Program-made: the position numbers and the translations under genes
Origin: an uncultured Oscillospiraceae bacterium
GTDB taxonomy: Bacteria; Bacillota; Clostridia; Oscillospirales; Oscillospiraceae
Reading direction: 5' to 3'
Length of the DNA: 64,000 bases
NCBI GenBank assembly: GCA_944387015.1
Contig: CALXDH010000001.1
Span: forward strand, 62,001-126,000
Part shown: positions 39,901-48,599 of the stretch, piece by piece
Numbering within the stretch: position 1 is the first letter of the stretch
Layout of the letters: the number at the start of each line of letters is the position of its first letter
The notes under the pieces: model-generated
Seen by the model: the letters and a program-made list of their open reading frames with translations, nothing else
What the model was told of the DNA's origin: nothing
Database searches by the model: none

Positions 39901-42900
39901 GGCCGCATTGGTGGCCAGCTTGTAGGTATCCGCTCCCACGGCCTCGTCAAAGAGTTTGATTCCATGGTTAATGTCCACCCACGCCTGATACAGGCTGTCG
40001 CCCTTATCCCGGATCTTTTCAGGAAGAGTCCGGGCATCCGGCCCGCGCTCTTCCCGCAGCCGGATGGAACTGGCTGCGGAGTCTGCTCCCAGAGAATAGT
40101 ATGCGTTGATCTCATCGGCCAACTGGTCGAGGCTCGCCGCATCCTTGCCGGAGAGCTTTCCCATGAAGTATTCGGTAAACTTGGGATAGTCGATGGCTGC
40201 CACTTCCCGGTTTTGGAGGAACTGTCGGACATACTCCGCCAGCCCTTCCGTCCCCCACTTCTTCTGCGGATAAGCGTTTCGCATATTTGCGCTTAGGTGA
40301 TCGATCAGCTCCTTCACCGCATCGCGGCCGGCATCCTTTGTCAGACTGTAGGTGTTGTCCAGGTGATGCCCCAACTCATGGGAGATCGTGGGAAGATCAT
40401 TGTGGATCTTCGAACGGATTCCCTGGCTGCGCCGATTATAGGTACCCAGGGTCTCCTTCCCGCGAATATGTCCTGTGGTGATGTTCAATCCGAATGCGTA
40501 CCGGATGTCCTCCACGATCTCAGAGAGGGACTTCGGCGTTTTATCCCGGCTTCCCACCCGGTCTGCGGTCCACTGGTCTGCTCTCCCGCTCCCGGAAGGC
40601 GCCGCCATGCGGTCCTCCTCCGGCGCGCTGTTTCGGATCTCCACAACAGGATTGTTCTTCATGATCTCGGAAAGGATCCGTTCACCAGCCTCCCCAGTGG
40701 GAATGAAATACCGATACTCGAAGTTGATCCGTTCCGTGATGATCCCCGGATACTGCCGGGCCAAGTACCAAATGTTTTGTCCGGTAATTTCCAGGCGCCA
40801 CTCTCCGCTGACCCGGCGGCGGATAATCTTCTGACGGTTGTCCCGGAGGATTGCCTCCCTGCCCTGCCCCAAGACAGAATCTTTAATCTGTCCCGGGGTG
40901 TAGGTTTCCATGGTCCGGTTTGCGCCCAGGTTCCGGAGAACCCCATCGATCTGCGTGGGAGCGATCACCCGGCCCAGATATTGCCTGCCGTCAGAGGCCA
41001 CCACACGCATCACGCGGGTGTTGTCCGTAGGCAGGCGGTTCCAGATGGGAAGCAGCGTGCCGGTCAGCATATGGAGCCGGGTCTCTGTGAATTCGGGAAC
41101 CTTTGCCAGCTGCTCATCCCAGGCCGCTTTCCATTCTTTTTTGGGAATGTCGGTGGTCTTGTTGTTCAGGGTGTTTTCTACATAGATGCTGGTCTTGCCG
41201 ATCTGGGGACTTTGCAGTTTGAAGCGGCGCTCGATCTCCCCCTCAGAGTTGGTCCTGGAGGAGATCTCGTAAACCGCCCGGACTTCTCCGTCCTCCATGC
41301 GCACCAGCTTTCTAAAGTTGTTGGAAGCGGTGGAAACCCGATTATAGGGAATGGTTTCCGGCTTCCGGTAGGCGATCATCTGAACATACTTGGTGTCTGC
41401 TCCGGTATCGTCCTTACGGATCACCTTCTCGTCCACTACGTCGATCTTCTCTGCCCGGTAGTTCTCCAGGCCCATGTCCACGGTACCGTTGGCAATGGCA
41501 GTGTCCAGCATCCGCTCAAAGGTATCGTAGAATCCCTGGAACACCTCGTTCTGCTCATCCACCTCCAAAGAGAGAATCCGGTTGAGGAACTTGCTCACGT
41601 TCCGCAGGTCCTCGGCGCTCTCGTTGACCCTGCCGTTCTCGTCATAGATCTTGTCATACAAGCCCAGCTTTTTGAGCACGGACTTGTCCACACTCTTGTA
41701 GTACACGGAGAGTGCGTCCATGGCGATGGGGTTTTCCAGGTTGTCTTTCTCGCTGAACACACCGCTGCCCGCCTGCCGCTGCCCCTTGGTAAGGGCGCCC
41801 AGCTGATCCAGGCGGCGGGCGATGGTGGAAGTAAATCGCTTCTGACCCATCACATTGGTGGTGACCAGGCGGAAGATGGGCGCGCTGGCCTGGTTGCTTC
41901 GGTGGGTCCGGCCAAAGCCCTGCACGGCCTTGCTGGCATTCCATCCGGCCTGCAGCAGGTAATGGACCCGCTGCTGCTGGTTTTTGGCCCGCAGATCCGC
42001 GTGATAGCTTCTGCCGGTTCCGCCGGCCTCGGAAAAGACCAGGATCCGCTTCTTGCCGTCCTGAAACAGCTTGGTGTCCGCGGTTCCGGACGTGGGTCCC
42101 CGCTTTTCGTGGACTCGATGCCGGACTCCGTTGGCATCCTGCTTCTCGACGATCCGCTGCGTTCTTCCGGTGACCTCCGCCACCTGTTCCGATCCGAAGG
42201 CGTCAAAGAGCATTTCCAGGGGGCCGTCCGGGACCTTCATCTGGGAGAGCTCCTCAATCAGGGCATCCCGCATCCGGACCGCTTTCCGGTCAATCACCGG
42301 CTCCCCGTTGGCGTCCAGTACCATTCTGGATCTGGTTCGGCCCTCGTCATCGGTGTATTCCTCGTACAGGGTGGTGGGGAAAGATTTCTCCAGAAGATCC
42401 CGAAGTGTCTCCGACGGGGTCAGGTCAATATCGTCCAGATCCCCGCCTTCCGCCTCATTCTTGGCAATGGCCCGGGCGGCTTGGGCCTCGTTGGTGTTGG
42501 TCAGCTGAAGGACCACACTGCGGCCGGCGGCCAACTCCTTCTTCATGTCCTCGATGACCGTGGGCATGGACATCGACGTCAGAATCTGGTTATAGAACCG
42601 CTGCTGCCCACTGAAAATAGCGCTGTATGCGGCGCCCCGGGCCTGCCCATTCTTGTCGGCACCGGTGATTTTCAGGGCCTCGTTCACATTCTGCAGGACC
42701 TTCTGCCATGCGCGGCTCATGGTGTTGTAGATCTCTGTCTGCATAGGGGTGAGATCGTGCTGAATCGTGTCGTACTTCACATCGTCATAGGAGATGCTGC
42801 GGGCCATATAGACACCCATGGCCTTCATGTCCCGGGCCACCAGTTCCATAGCCGCCAGACCGCCGTTGCTGATCTTCTCAATGAAGTCGTTCAGATCATT

Positions 42901-45900
42901 GAACGCCGTTCCTTTCCCCCAAAGGCCCAGCCGCTCCAGATAACCATACTGGGAAATGTCCGTGGCACCAGTGGCGGAGGCGTAGACCACCCGGGCATTG
43001 GGGAACGCCCGCTGGAGGTCGATGCCAGCCAGGGCCTGGGCGGACGGCTTGCTCCGTCCTCTGCCCTTCTTAATGGAAACGCTGTTGCCCATGTTGTGGG
43101 CCTCGTCCAGCGCGATCACACCGTCAAAATCCTTTCCCAGCCAGTCCGTCAGCATTTTGAGACGGGCTTCCTTCTGGGACCGGAGCGTGGAGTACGGCCC
43201 GAATACGATGCCGCTGTCCGCCTGGATGCCAGTCTTGAGCAGCTTTGCGTTCTTCAGGTCCATAATATCATCAGGGTTCCCGCCCAGGTCCTTCCAGTCC
43301 CGTCTGGCATCCTCCAGGAGCGAAGCCTTTTCGGAGATCCAGACCGCTTTCTTCCGGCCCTGCAGGAAGTTGTCCATGATGATACCTGCAATCTGGCGTC
43401 CCTTGCCGACGCCGGTGCCGTCGCCGATGAAAAATCCCTTGCGCCGGCCGTCAGCCAGCTTCTGACTGTGGGCCTGCCCCGCGTACACCACATTCTCCAG
43501 CTGCGCATCGGAGAGGATTCCACCCTTTGCAATCCGTTCCGGCAAAGCCGGGGTGTAGGTGGGATCCGGCGGCTCCACAGCGGCCATGGCGGCACTCTCC
43601 ACCAGCTTGGCAGGGTGGGGCCGTGCACCTTTGATATGTACCTTGCGGGGCACATACGCAGCATAGGTGCTGTCGGGGTTCTCCGCCGTTACGGCAGAAG
43701 ATCCTCCGTCCACACCGGCTCCAGCGCCTCCAGACAGTGCCATCCGAGGTCCTGCATTGCCCGGGACCAATCCCCTTCCGTCCGTGCGTTCTCCACTGCC
43801 CGGAACAGGCTTTCGGTCTCCTCCGGATCCAGGGCGTACGCTGTCACGCTTTCCTCTCCCTGTCCCGTCAGGAGCGCGCATACTACCTGCGCTTCCCTGC
43901 TTCCCTGCTGCCAACTGTCCGGCAGAAGCTCCTGCAGAATGTCCAGCAGCTGCGCCTCGTGCAGGGACAGATCCTGCGCCGACAGTTCGTTCAGGGACAG
44001 AAGTGCCGTTTCGTACAATGTCTTTTCGTTCATTTCTGATGCCCTCCATCAATCCCGGGATTTGGGAAAGGTCCTTGTAGGTGCCGGTCAGAGTCTCCCC
44101 GCCGGTGGCCCCGGTCTTGTCGATCACCACCAGCTGCACGTCGAAGTTCGTTCCGTACTTCTTGTAATTGCTGCCGTCCAGCTGGATATTGGCCAGGACG
44201 TTATATTCCCTCTTGAGATCCGCCCACCAGGATTTGAAGGAGGCGGCGTCCTCGCTCATACCGCGGCCTAGGATGGCCACCAGGCGCCCGCCGGGTTGGA
44301 GCCGCTCCAGCGCCTGCTCGATATGGCGCTTAGCGTTGGCGGTCTTATTGGTGCTGGTACGTCCCGCCGTAGCAGAAAACGGCGGGTTCATGATGACCAC
44401 CGTGGGCCGGATATTGTCCGGAAGCAGGTTGTCAATCTGCTCGGCGTTGAGGTTGAAGGTGCCGTCCAAACCCAGCAGATTCAAAAATTCCAGTCGGCGG
44501 GGAGAGAGCTCATTGGCATACACCGTAGCGCCCCACACCTTGGGCCAGAGTGCCAAACCACCAATCCCCGCAGAGGGTTCCAGCACCACGTCAGCGGGCT
44601 TCACATTGGCCGCCCAGGCTGCCAGATATGCGATATTGGGCGGCGTGGAAAACTGCTGGAAGCTCTCCATTTCTGCCGTCCGCTTCGTCTGGGTGGGAAG
44701 CAGGGAGAGCAGCCGTTCCATCCGGGAGAGGAACGTCACCGCCTGTGCAGCGCTGCCGTTGGCAGACTTCGCCGGGCCGTTCATCAGATACTGATTCACG
44801 GCCAGCTCCATCCCATCATAGGCGTCCTTGACCGTATAGGTCCCCTCCGCCATGGTCCCGCCATAGGCCTTGTCCGCAATCTCGAACAGGCGCGCCGGAG
44901 AGAACTGCATCCCTTTGTCCAGGTAGTAGCGGACCTTGTCCGCAATCTGCTGCTGGGAGCTTACTTGTCCTTGCTCGGATGATAGTCCGCCGGCATGAAG
45001 GGATCCGGGCTGCCGAGGCGGTACGCGTCCGCCTTTTGCTTGTACTCTCGGCCTTCCTCCGTCCCGAACATCCATTGTGTCAGCGTCATCCCGGTTTCTC
45101 TCTCCGTTTCCTTCAGGGCTTGCATCATTTCTCCCCACGTCTTGAACTGTTTCTGGTTTTCCAGAATTTCCAGATACGATTGTGCCATGTGCGGATGCCT
45201 CCTTTGCATAAATCAGAACATTCCCGTCATTTGCTGTAGCAATGCCGGTGACTTTCAGCTGTACTCCCGGAAGGAAAATCACTTCCTGCTGTTTGGGCGT
45301 GGAATATGTACCGCTCATATCGTGGCCGGATACGCCGTCGATGATCATGTGAACGATATTGTCCCCACCCACAACATACCCGTTCGGATCCTTGGAGGAC
45401 GATGTGAAGGCTTTCAGCGTCACAACCTTCCCCAGACCGTATTCCCGCAAAAAGGAGTCATAGCCCTCCCTTGTCTGAAAGGTCAGATTCCGGTAGGTCG
45501 TTCCCTGATAGACTGGCAGCTTGCGGAGCCCTTCCGTCGTAAAGAAAATCGCATGCTTAACGAACTCACTCCAATCAGATTCCGGCGTCGTACGCTGCAA
45601 TTCGGTCCATTCATATGCATAACCGGCAACGTAAAACCGCAGTCCGGCGCTTTCATCGTCGGAAATTCCGTACTTCTCCTCCGCGGCCTTGATCTGGGAT
45701 TCATACTGATCCGGGTCAACATTCTCAAGGGGCGGAACTTCATCGGAAGACAGGTAATGCGGCGCCGTGCCATCCTCCGTACCAAGCGGAGCCTGCGCAC
45801 CTGCGGAGCCTGCCTCATCTGCCTGATACACGACTACCTGATCGTGTCCGAACACATTATCCAGGGTTTTGACGATTCCCCCGGTCTTAATATTGATGTC

Positions 45901-48588
45901 CCCTCTGTGGGCATCGTCGTACTGGATCACCAGGCCGTCATGCCCGGAGTCAAGCACATACGCCCGCATGGCATCCGCGGCGGCAATAATGTCCTCTTCG
46001 CTGCTGCCGAACATATTCGGGTACTTCCATCCGGCAGCCTCGGTCACAGTTCTCCACTCCGAATCATCCCGCACCACAAGGGGATTTTTCAGGGTGATGT
46101 CCTCAACATCAACCTGGGCACCGTATGCCTTGGCCTGATTCTGGGTCATGGCGAAATAGCGGCCCTTTCCGGCGACAGGATATTCTACGCCCGTGTAAAT
46201 CTCTGAAGGATCCGCGCCGGAGCCATGATAAAGGGTGGCGGTAAACGGCTTTCCGGTCTCCGCCTCCGGCATTGGAGCGGCCTTTCCGGCAGATTTCCGG
46301 GCAGATGCAGATTGGGGCGCAGAGCTGCTGCCTGCAAAAAGGTTGTTCCGCTCCGCCACCGCGATCAGATCCTCAATGGACTCCGCCCTGGTTTTCATGG
46401 GGGAGCCTGTGTAAACGGAGGATCTGGCGTCGGAAACCATGCCGTTCAAGCGCTCCGATCCTTCCCGGGTGATGGTTCCGAAGTAGGACTTCGAACCGGG
46501 ATTGTATCGGACGCTGAAAGAGAATCCGTTTTCCGAGACGGTATTCTGCGCACGCAGACCATTTCTGAGCGCATCCGCCCCCCGAAGCCGTGCCGCCGGG
46601 GTGTTCCGCGCTGTCTGGGGATTCTGCGCCGCAGCCGCTGCTTTGGCATCGTTCTGTCCAGCAAAATAGGCCGCAACAGCGATGGGCTCACTGATATACC
46701 GGGGAGTAGGGCGATCCGTTCCGTTTCTTCCTGAATTGTATGCCTTGATGAAGTCCTCAGCATAGTCCGACGCCTGGATGTCACTATCATAAAAGGCCGT
46801 CATAGCCTTCCGGCCGCTCTCCCCCAGGGTCTTTGCCAGCGGTTCCAGATCCGCCGCGCTGCCGGTGGGGATCGTCATATCCGGTGTCTCCGGCTCCGGC
46901 GCCGGTTCCCGCTCGATGTCTTCATAATACGCCGGAGGAAATACTTCTTCAACGGGTTCTTCTTCCGTTTTTCCGCGCATTTCCCCAGAAGATGCTTCAG
47001 CGGGTTCCTGGGGACGCTGTACCGGGTTCGATTCAGAGGGAATCCCGGAACTTGCGAGAGAAGGAACCGTGGCGGCAGGAGATTCAGAAACGGCCGCAGC
47101 AGGCGCTTTGGGATTCGGGCGTACAGCGGGTGTCGGTGTGATAGCCGCGCCCTCTGCAGAAGGAACTACAGGAGACGTAGGAACCACGGGGGCATTGGCA
47201 GTGCCGCTGATCACACCGGAAGGTCTCGCGGCTCCATTCTGGAGGTATTGCGCCATTTCGGCGTCAATGCTGTTGAGGAAAGATTTGACACTGTCCACCT
47301 GCTTTTGTGCCCCCACAAACTGCAGATTGTCCAGGGCGCTGCGCAGGCGATCCACGCCGTCCATGACGGAGGCGGCCCCCTGTGCCTTCTGCTCGGGGCT
47401 TCCGCTGCGCATGATCTGCTTCACCATGGAGTAGCGTTTCTGCACCTCCTGGTTCAGCTGGCCCACGTACGCCTTGTTCTGGCGGCTGGAACGGGCGATC
47501 TGAATGGCGCTGCCGATCGCGCCAAAGGCAAAGGCCGCCACCGCATCCGTGCCGATCTGGTTCCAGTCCGGCTCATAGTTCTCGTCCGCCAGCGCCTTAC
47601 TCAGCTCGCTGGCGCCGGTCATGCCGGCGGAGAACCCAACACCGGAGAGGCCGCTGGTAATGATATTGGGCAGGATCTTATTCTGCGCGCCAGCATTGCG
47701 CATCACGCTCAAACCGGCGGTGCCAACCGCCTTGGAAAGTCCTCTGCCTGCCAGATACCCGCCCAATCCAAGGGCAGCGGAGCCAAGGGCCTTTTTCGGA
47801 TCATATTCCTCCCCTGCCAGAGAGCGATATGTGCTGGCCGTAGCTCCTGCGGAGGATGCTGGAACACTGACTGTGGGAAGAAACGGCGTAACCGCAGCCT
47901 CCAGCCCAAACTGTGCAATGCCGGTACCAACATCAACCGCCGCAGATCCCAGTTTCCCAAGCCCCTGCTTGGCATTCTCCTGCTGTTTCTGGGCGTATCT
48001 GGCAGCCTCATCTGCCGCCTGCACCGCGGTGTTTCCAATTTCCCGGTTTGCCCTGACGGACTGCTCATAGGTGTTTTTCTGGCTGAGCAGCTGGTCCAAG
48101 TCCTGCTGGATATACCTCCGCATGGGATCATCGGCGGACGCCTCCCGCAGCTGCTTTTCCGCCGCTGCGATCCGCAGATTGATGGACCTGAGCTGATCTT
48201 CATAGACATCCTGCATGGCGGTTCCACCGGAATTCTGGAACAGTGTACCCCACGCACTGGCAGAATTGGAAGCAGCCCCCGAAAAAACAGACTTTGCCGC
48301 GCTCCCAAGGCGTTCCAGAAGCCCCGGGCGGTCATCCTCCTCTGCGCTTTCAGTAGAGGTATTGGTTTCCCGCTTCTCTCTTTCTCTTTGAACGAAGGAA
48401 TCATACCGGCTTTGTGCCTGTTCCTTCTGATCGCTGGTAACCGCCGGACGGCTCAACTCCGGTTTCGGATTATAACGGATTCGCTCTCCTGTGGAGATGC
48501 GCACCAGGGAACCACTGCGCTTCGTGGTCCCCTGGGTGGATTTGGATTGGTTCTGACCGCCGGATGTAATTTTTTTCAGAGTTCCCAT
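36976..48588 (-). CDS. Giant phage polyvalent protein (ART, MTase, Strawberry-notch helicase, zincin)
   Basis: A single frame of about 3870 codons. ATG 48588 was chosen for its GATGGAGGGTTTT leader; an ATG 12 nt earlier overlaps the upstream stop. Order by residue: 1-770 coiled-coil, Gly/Ala hydrophobic and Pro-rich; about 780-925 PARP-like ART-PolyVal (LYHGS, GRYFA); 950-1115 toxin-type ART (VYQGTTYRN, FTSSS, QQE); 1320-1500 N6-methyltransferase (EPSAGIGG, NPPF about 1401); 1640-2560 Strawberry-notch helicase (GDGTGVGKGR, LDEAHNMG, GRTHRSNQ about 2225); HELGHH zincin at 2737-2742; about 3300-3870 LPD38-like. P1 DarB and related polyvalent proteins enter the host with phage DNA to counter defences; the same role is inferred here. 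Confidence 0.88.
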   Translation of the reverse strand: MGTLKKITSGGQNQSKSTQGTTKRSGSLVRISTGERIRYNPKPELSRPAVTSDQKEQAQSRYDSFVQREREKRETNTSTESAEEDDRPGLLERLGSAAKSVFSGAASNSASAWGTLFQNSGGTAMQDVYEDQLRSINLRIAAAEKQLREASADDPMRRYIQQDLDQLLSQKNTYEQSVRANREIGNTAVQAADEAARYAQKQQENAKQGLGKLGSAAVDVGTGIAQFGLEAAVTPFLPTVSVPASSAGATASTYRSLAGEEYDPKKALGSAALGLGGYLAGRGLSKAVGTAGLSVMRNAGAQNKILPNIITSGLSGVGFSAGMTGASELSKALADENYEPDWNQIGTDAVAAFAFGAIGSAIQIARSSRQNKAYVGQLNQEVQKRYSMVKQIMRSGSPEQKAQGAASVMDGVDRLRSALDNLQFVGAQKQVDSVKSFLNSIDAEMAQYLQNGAARPSGVISGTANAPVVPTSPVVPSAEGAAITPTPAVRPNPKAPAAAVSESPAATVPSLASSGIPSESNPVQRPQEPAEASSGEMRGKTEEEPVEEVFPPAYYEDIEREPAPEPETPDMTIPTGSAADLEPLAKTLGESGRKAMTAFYDSDIQASDYAEDFIKAYNSGRNGTDRPTPRYISEPIAVAAYFAGQNDAKAAAAAQNPQTARNTPAARLRGADALRNGLRAQNTVSENGFSFSVRYNPGSKSYFGTITREGSERLNGMVSDARSSVYTGSPMKTRAESIEDLIAVAERNNLFAGSSSAPQSASARKSAGKAAPMPEAETGKPFTATLYHGSGADPSEIYTGVEYPVAGKGRYFAMTQNQAKAYGAQVDVEDITLKNPLVVRDDSEWRTVTEAAGWKYPNMFGSSEEDIIAAADAMRAYVLDSGHDGLVIQYDDAHRGDINIKTGGIVKTLDNVFGHDQVVVYQADEAGSAGAQAPLGTEDGTAPHYLSSDEVPPLENVDPDQYESQIKAAEEKYGISDDESAGLRFYVAGYAYEWTELQRTTPESDWSEFVKHAIFFTTEGLRKLPVYQGTTYRNLTFQTREGYDSFLREYGLGKVVTLKAFTSSSKDPNGYVVGGDNIVHMIIDGVSGHDMSGTYSTPKQQEVIFLPGVQLKVTGIATANDGNVLIYAKEASAHGTIVSGNSGKPETVQDVGRNDASPEGNGERNRDDADTMDVRDGGRPRVQAKGGRVPPRQPGSLHAGGLSSEQGQVSSQQQIADKVRYYLDKGMQFSPARLFEIADKAYGGTMAEGTYTVKDAYDGMELAVNQYLMNGPAKSANGSAAQAVTFLSRMERLLSLLPTQTKRTAEMESFQQFSTPPNIAYLAAWAANVKPADVVLEPSAGIGGLALWPKVWGATVYANELSPRRLEFLNLLGLDGTFNLNAEQIDNLLPDNIRPTVVIMNPPFSATAGRTSTNKTANAKRHIEQALERLQPGGRLVAILGRGMSEDAASFKSWWADLKREYNVLANIQLDGSNYKKYGTNFDVQLVVIDKTGATGGETLTGTYKDLSQIPGLMEGIRNERKDIVRNGTSVPERTVGAGSVPARGAAAGHSAGASAGQLAAGKQGSAGSMRAPDGTGRGKRDSVRPGSGGDRKPVPGSGERTDGRGLVPGNAGPRMALSGGAGAGVDGGSSAVTAENPDSTYAAYVPRKVHIKGARPHPAKLVESAAMAAVEPPDPTYTPALPERIAKGGILSDAQLENVVYAGQAHSQKLADGRRKGFFIGDGTGVGKGRQIAGIIMDNFLQGRKKAVWISEKASLLEDARRDWKDLGGNPDDIMDLKNAKLLKTGIQADSGIVFGPYSTLRSQKEARLKMLTDWLGKDFDGVIALDEAHNMGNSVSIKKGRGRSKPSAQALAGIDLQRAFPNARVVYASATGATDISQYGYLERLGLWGKGTAFNDLNDFIEKISNGGLAAMELVARDMKAMGVYMARSISYDDVKYDTIQHDLTPMQTEIYNTMSRAWQKVLQNVNEALKITGADKNGQARGAAYSAIFSGQQRFYNQILTSMSMPTVIEDMKKELAAGRSVVLQLTNTNEAQAARAIAKNEAEGGDLDDIDLTPSETLRDLLEKSFPTTLYEEYTDDEGRTRSRMVLDANGEPVIDRKAVRMRDALIEELSQMKVPDGPLEMLFDAFGSEQVAEVTGRTQRIVEKQDANGVRHRVHEKRGPTSGTADTKLFQDGKKRILVFSEAGGTGRSYHADLRAKNQQQRVHYLLQAGWNASKAVQGFGRTHRSNQASAPIFRLVTTNVMGQKRFTSTIARRLDQLGALTKGQRQAGSGVFSEKDNLENPIAMDALSVYYKSVDKSVLKKLGLYDKIYDENGRVNESAEDLRNVSKFLNRILSLEVDEQNEVFQGFYDTFERMLDTAIANGTVDMGLENYRAEKIDVVDEKVIRKDDTGADTKYVQMIAYRKPETIPYNRVSTASNNFRKLVRMEDGEVRAVYEISSRTNSEGEIERRFKLQSPQIGKTSIYVENTLNNKTTDIPKKEWKAAWDEQLAKVPEFTETRLHMLTGTLLPIWNRLPTDNTRVMRVVASDGRQYLGRVIAPTQIDGVLRNLGANRTMETYTPGQIKDSVLGQGREAILRDNRQKIIRRRVSGEWRLEITGQNIWYLARQYPGIITERINFEYRYFIPTGEAGERILSEIMKNNPVVEIRNSAPEEDRMAAPSGSGRADQWTADRVGSRDKTPKSLSEIVEDIRYAFGLNITTGHIRGKETLGTYNRRSQGIRSKIHNDLPTISHELGHHLDNTYSLTKDAGRDAVKELIDHLSANMRNAYPQKKWGTEGLAEYVRQFLQNREVAAIDYPKFTEYFMGKLSGKDAASLDQLADEINAYYSLGADSAASSIRLREERGPDARTLPEKIRDKGDSLYQAWVDINHGIKLFDEAVGADTYKLATNAAYSDAMAANIILHELRDADGTYVGPGLSTVLHGINLRDKAEYKAFGEYLTVRHGPERLKEGMRVYADDRKNSSRWMQNRQHELEVQYPSFREVSDRLYDFQRQLLQTWGVNTGLVSAKSAEEWGKRWKFYVPFNRAMDDKQLLGGARRGFANQSSTIRRARGSGRDIIHPVDNIIANMVAMVNAGVRNNVMRRITDAAERSEDYAVFLEKVPVPLKQKKFDAKDLKKGLTESILDSGLSDVDKDLMVEIVVNLDDILIQYGRGKAYGDVITVMKGGKQEFWKINDPLLLQSITNMSPGKLDGILDAYGAVSRFMTGNITGKNLLWSIFSNAPRDLMTFFTYSKDKNPMHVFGGMGAAYANKIKGNNADPLYMEFLAMGGGQTSVYSADRNLTKTARRKMSGSKAYWLNPMEWVSFTSDMIEMGPRFATYKMMREKGMSPQDAFYEAMDITVNFRRGGKMAREVNKVVPFFNASVQGLDKFSRWIRATDVPPMQRTKVLKSRMISYLAASAALAATFYLLNNRDEEMEADYQQLSNFTKNSYWLVPLGDGKYFSIPKPRELGVLSSFFETATEFFVGENSHAFDEFWDYLTDNGLPPVLSELAKGDVWGALGSLGFIGTLSEINANRDFLGRPIESSGLSNLEPKDRYTSRTSQIAKAVGQAFNISPQKIDYFFNSVLGGFWKAQKALFPVGKENVDLTLGVQNTYIKDNQYSLDLVNWMYDQAERSAQASNSDPANMEKAIEKKMDANMTSFYSRYYALSKDQPDTVSHRSTRQTVLDMIREYQKAYDLNSTTRAQEAVYAICREKNSTDYLPGVMQTTVKDGNDVQHTLSDVQYVEFQTEYLGLYWEIAEDVLSDAGNAAERASLLKEAKDTAKEQATNRVLRRIGAPIVADYDYGSISPADVAEFNSIYSNATSDKDEDGDTISGSKQEKVIAGIESIEGLTDEQRSLLFQSVYDSDKNNPWAAGSNKKYWWQ
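43689..44033 (-). CDS. Nested out-of-frame small gene in the MTase-helicase linker
   Basis: A 114-residue acidic, helical protein (MNEKTLYETALLSLNEL, LLDILQELLPDSWQQ, DPEETESLFRAVENART, DLGWHCLEALEPVW) in a different minus-strand frame from the giant gene. GATGGAGGGCATCAGAA precedes its ATG. It looks like natural protein. Over the same bases the giant frame reads Gly/Arg/Ala/Ser/Pro-rich sequence of low complexity, the usual look of a shadow frame. I infer that the giant protein's linker was overprinted on this gene, or the reverse. No family recognised. Confidence 0.55.
   Translation of the reverse strand: MNEKTLYETALLSLNELSAQDLSLHEAQLLDILQELLPDSWQQGSREAQVVCALLTGQGEESVTAYALDPEETESLFRAVENARTEGDWSRAMQDLGWHCLEALEPVWTEDLLP
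44961..45188 (-). CDS. Nested out-of-frame small gene in the ART-MTase linker
   Basis: A 75-residue protein (MAQSYLEILENQKQFKTWGE, MMQALKETERETGMTLTQWM, EGREYKQKADAYRLGSPDPF) in a different frame from the giant gene that encloses it. AAAGGAGGCATCCGCAC precedes the ATG. It is amphipathic and charged, with a Trp-containing centre, and no family is recognised. The giant frame over these bases is polar and low in complexity (Gly, Asn, Asp, Arg, Gln). The placement is exactly between the second ART domain and the methyltransferase. Confidence 0.55.
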   Translation of the reverse strand: MAQSYLEILENQKQFKTWGEMMQALKETERETGMTLTQWMFGTEEGREYKQKADAYRLGSPDPFMPADYHPSKDK

Positions 48589-48599
48589 AAAACCCTCCA

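Noticed and set aside
40297..44271. A 1324-codon frame on the plus strand within the giant phage gene
   Set aside because: It lies opposite well-supported helicase and methyltransferase motifs, reads as Leu/Val/His/Gly-rich shadow sequence, and runs against all other phage genes.
36976..48588. The possibility that the giant frame is an assembly artefact joining separate genes
   Set aside because: The frame is open over 11.6 kb, the codons change smoothly into each domain, and polyvalent proteins of this size are known; the nested small genes, however, point to an origin by fusion.
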